Origin: Petrotoga sp. UBA5851
GTDB lineage: Bacteria; Thermotogota; Thermotogae; Petrotogales; Petrotogaceae
DNA length: 8,024 bases
NCBI GenBank assembly: GCA_002431635.1
Contig: DJGH01000068.1
Span: 755 to 8,778 of the forward strand
Direction: 5' to 3'
A program made the position numbers and the translations under genes. Positions within the stretch are counted from its first letter, which is position 1, and every line of letters begins with the position of its first letter. This document shows positions 5,461 through 8,024 of this stretch, piece by piece. Below the pieces are notes generated by a model. The model was not told the DNA's origin. It did no database searches and saw only the letters and a program-made list of their open reading frames with translations.

Positions 5461-8024
5461 AAGAAATAAACGGAATCAAAAAAATAAGTATTGAAATATG
5501 CAAAGCAGAAATAGGAGCGCTTCTTTTTAATCTTGGAAAAACACATGCGGGTATAGGTTATTTAAAAAACTATCTCGGCTTTGACAACAGCAACTTTGAA
5601 AAACAATATGGATATAGTACATTTTCAGGATATAGAAATTATTATAAAAATGATGCCATCACACCAAACATACCTTGCATACCTTTTGATATTGATCTAG
5701 ACAAGTGTTGCAGTAAGTTTAAGCCGTTTTTTTGTAATACTAAGATTGATCTTTCTAGTATAAATGTAAGCAATCTTATGTTGAAAGATGTAATTGAATG
5801 TGATGCCGGGAATAATGATTTTGTAAAAAAAATCTTATTTCGAGGCTGTGAAAATATAAACTCAGGAATTGATAAAGGTGCTCCTAAAGAGAAAAAAGAG
5901 AAACTTGATAAGCTCTACATTTCTAATGCATTTGGAACTCCCATAGATGAAATAGTTATTGCTAGATTTGATGAAGCAAGGATTGATTTTTTTAAGGGAT
6001 TTGCAAATGAGATGGGCAGTAGTATAGACAGTAATAATAAAAGCGATATTCTTAAAGTCCGGACTTTTATGCTGGATAAATTGAAAAGATGGTACACTAC
6101 AATTCTAAGCGACACAAGGTTTCCGGCAAACGATGTAACCCTTTGGGATCAGGCATACATGACAGCTTCACTTTTTAAAGCAACAATTGCAGCAATGTTT
6201 CTAGATGATTCTAAAAAGGATGAATATTATAATACTCGTTCGTTAATCAGATGGTCTATTATGGGAGTACAGTACGATAAGCTTGCACTTGCCGAAAAAG
6301 CTCTTAATCCCAGGTTTATAAAAAGCTATAGAGCTGTTTCAGAAACTGTTGATGAAAAAATCAAAGAAATAATAGAAAAAGAATATGCTTTGGGAAATGA
6401 GGTATACAGAGATGAAACCGGGATATATTTTATTGTTCCGGAATGTCTTGTAGGTGGAAAAACCAACAATGAAGGATTATATAAATTAAATCTGAAAGCG
6501 AAAGAATTAGAGGATGATATATTAGAGATTTTTAAAACCGAGTTTGGAAACGAAGTTTTTCCAGCTATATTGCTTACAGAGCCTTCAAGAGGAACGATGA
6601 ATATCTCACGGTTATTAAAAAATAATAAAGAAAATTTTTTGATGCCCATTACAAGAAAAATATCAACTTTAGAAAAAGAAACTGGGTTCAAAGTTTTATG
6701 TGATGTCTGTAAAACACGTCTTGCAGAAAAAGAAAAAAAAGATCTTCACCTTTGTAAAAAGTGTCAAGAAAGGATTAACGAAAAATATAGCAAAGATAAC
6801 GAAAAAAACAAGGATATAGCTGAAGAAACAGTATGGACAGGAGAACTTCAAGATAAAAATGGCAGGATTGCTCTTATAACGGTGAAGTTTGAATCAGACG
6901 AGTGGCTTAATGGCAATCTATTAAATTCTTTTGTTATTACTGATAAGCAAATTCCACCAAAAAAAATTTTTGATGAAAGGCAGAAAACAGTAAAAGAATC
7001 TTGTATTAATGAACTTATTTCTATAGACGGAATTTCAAAGTGTTCTGTTACAGTCTACTCCGAAAGTATATTATTTGAGCGTTCTATCGGAGAAGATTGG
7101 GAGGAGCTTATAAAAGGAAAACTCGGAAATAAAATTGATTATGAAAAGCGTAAAATTGATTGGAAATCTTTGCAAGATGAGGAGATCGACTTTTTATCTA
7201 AGGTTATTTATCAATTTATTGTAAGGAAAAATCCATCACCGGCAAGGTTAAGGCGAGTGTGGGAAAGCACATCAGATTTTTTGATGAAAGTAAAAGATGA
7301 AGTGAAAACACTGTTAGATAAAGATTCATGGAAATGGAATCGTATAAGTTGGAAAGCAGATTCAGAAAAAAAATCAGAAGAGGAATATGAACTTAATGGT
7401 TTAAATTTCATAAATTTTGGAGAAGAAGTTTTACTTATATCATCGATAAAAAAAGCTATACCAACATTAAGAAATGGTTCTCAAACATCTAATGAAGAAA
7501 TTCAAAAAGCAATAGAGAGAGGAGATACTTCGTGGATAAAAAAAGGCATTTCAATAAAAAATGTTAAAAACAAAGAAGAACTAAAGTTAAATGGCGAAGT
7601 GAAGTATATAAAGTATATACCGTTTCTTTCGATTATAGAACCAACCCCTATATCATGGCAGTTTGCTGTTCCGGCAGAGTATGCGCCAGAGATAATTAAA
7701 ACATTTCAGAATGAGTACTACAAGAGTTTTGGTTTTGTGACTGGAAAACTACCTCTTCACATAGGAGTTGTTTTTCAAAGTTATAAAAAACCTTTGTATG
7801 TGGGAATAAAAGCTTTAAGAAACATACGCCGAGATCTTAAAGCAAGCAAAAAAAATTCATGGGACGATATTAAACAAGATATAACAGGAAAAAAGTTTAC
7901 AGAAATATATTCCGATGCATGCAAACAAATTTTATCTTTCAATACTTTTCTAAACTTCAAAAGTAATAAAAAGTATTATGGGCTGTATAAGACAAAATCT
8001 AATGTTGGAAAAGTAGACAGTTTT
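5457..8024 (+). CDS. csx11: Csx11-like Cas10 large subunit of a type III-C CRISPR effector, 3' partial
   Basis: Translation starts in the ATGA overlap, with AAGGCGGGG (5441-5449) seven bases upstream, and stays open for 856 codons to the edge. Csx11 proteins exceed 900 residues, so the length fits. The order resembles Cas10: an N-terminal HD-like helix IGALLFNLGKTHAG (19-32); DTRFPANDVTLWDQ (219-232) followed by ASLFKATIAAMF; a first palm strand GIYFIVPE (322-329); a zinc finger C415-x2-C418-x14-C433-x2-C436; SPARLRRVW (594-602); and a second palm strand WQFAVPAEYA (734-743) followed by GKLPLHIGVVF. No GGDD is present; the turn before WQFAVPA reads TPIS. The HD dyad reads Phe24-Asn25. Both activities of canonical Cas10, ssDNA cleavage and cyclic oligoadenylate synthesis, therefore appear lost, though family assignment and motif alignment are by eye. 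It should anchor the 5' crRNA end together with a Cmr3-like subunit encoded outside the window. Confidence 0.8.
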   Translation, partial: MKEINGIKKISIEICKAEIGALLFNLGKTHAGIGYLKNYLGFDNSNFEKQYGYSTFSGYRNYYKNDAITPNIPCIPFDIDLDKCCSKFKPFFCNTKIDLSSINVSNLMLKDVIECDAGNNDFVKKILFRGCENINSGIDKGAPKEKKEKLDKLYISNAFGTPIDEIVIARFDEARIDFFKGFANEMGSSIDSNNKSDILKVRTFMLDKLKRWYTTILSDTRFPANDVTLWDQAYMTASLFKATIAAMFLDDSKKDEYYNTRSLIRWSIMGVQYDKLALAEKALNPRFIKSYRAVSETVDEKIKEIIEKEYALGNEVYRDETGIYFIVPECLVGGKTNNEGLYKLNLKAKELEDDILEIFKTEFGNEVFPAILLTEPSRGTMNISRLLKNNKENFLMPITRKISTLEKETGFKVLCDVCKTRLAEKEKKDLHLCKKCQERINEKYSKDNEKNKDIAEETVWTGELQDKNGRIALITVKFESDEWLNGNLLNSFVITDKQIPPKKIFDERQKTVKESCINELISIDGISKCSVTVYSESILFERSIGEDWEELIKGKLGNKIDYEKRKIDWKSLQDEEIDFLSKVIYQFIVRKNPSPARLRRVWESTSDFLMKVKDEVKTLLDKDSWKWNRISWKADSEKKSEEEYELNGLNFINFGEEVLLISSIKKAIPTLRNGSQTSNEEIQKAIERGDTSWIKKGISIKNVKNKEELKLNGEVKYIKYIPFLSIIEPTPISWQFAVPAEYAPEIIKTFQNEYYKSFGFVTGKLPLHIGVVFQSYKKPLYVGIKALRNIRRDLKASKKNSWDDIKQDITGKKFTEIYSDACKQILSFNTFLNFKSNKKYYGLYKTKSNVGKVDSF

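Noticed and set aside
6447..6458. VGGK after the first palm strand as a remnant GGDD
   Set aside because: It is followed by Lys-Thr-Asn rather than acids, and canonical GGDD belongs to the second palm, which maps near residue 730.

Overview
The window reads as a chromosomal segment of a low-GC bacterium, most likely a member of the Bacillota (clostridia-like). The basis is the AT-rich composition (roughly 30-40% GC in the housekeeping-type genes, lower in parts of the CRISPR genes), strong GGAGG-type ribosome binding sites, a textbook sigma-A promoter, and a small HTH gene paired with a small membrane-protein gene. Species cannot be named from this sequence alone.

Layout. Positions 3-1649 (+) hold most of a methyl-accepting chemotaxis protein with an sCache-type sensor, cut by the left edge and closed by a clear intrinsic terminator. 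A strong promoter at 1706-1734 drives a two-gene unit: a 67-residue XRE-family regulator (1770-1973) and a four-helix membrane protein resembling DUF2178 (1986-2420). A long, apparently bidirectional hairpin (2435-2470) ends this unit and also ends the convergent DJ-1/PfpI-family gene (2462-3103, -), whose usual nucleophilic Cys is a Ser. About 370 bases of AT-rich intergenic DNA follow, carrying candidate divergent promoters and a perfect 7-3-7 inverted repeat.

From 3471 to the right edge, three tightly coupled genes form the start of a type III CRISPR-Cas effector operon. They are a Cmr1-like RAMP (Cas7) protein, a Cmr6-like RAMP protein, and a very large Csx11-like Cas10 protein that is still open at the edge (856 codons visible). 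The gene pairs overlap by 8 and 4 bases. This combination points to subtype III-C, the subtype known for an inactivated Cas10 palm. The remaining backbone genes (Cmr4-, Cmr5- and Cmr3-like), any adaptation genes and the CRISPR array are not in the window and would be expected to the right.

The most interesting signal is in the Csx11-like protein. The place of the HD-nuclease dyad reads Phe-Asn, a second conserved segment carries Gln after Trp-Asp, and the expected GGDD loop of the second palm reads Thr-Pro-Ile-Ser. Read together, these suggest a Cas10 subunit with neither DNase nor cyclic-oligoadenylate synthase activity, so defence would rest on RAMP-mediated RNA cleavage or on partners outside the window. 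This is inference from motifs and needs alignment or structure prediction to confirm.
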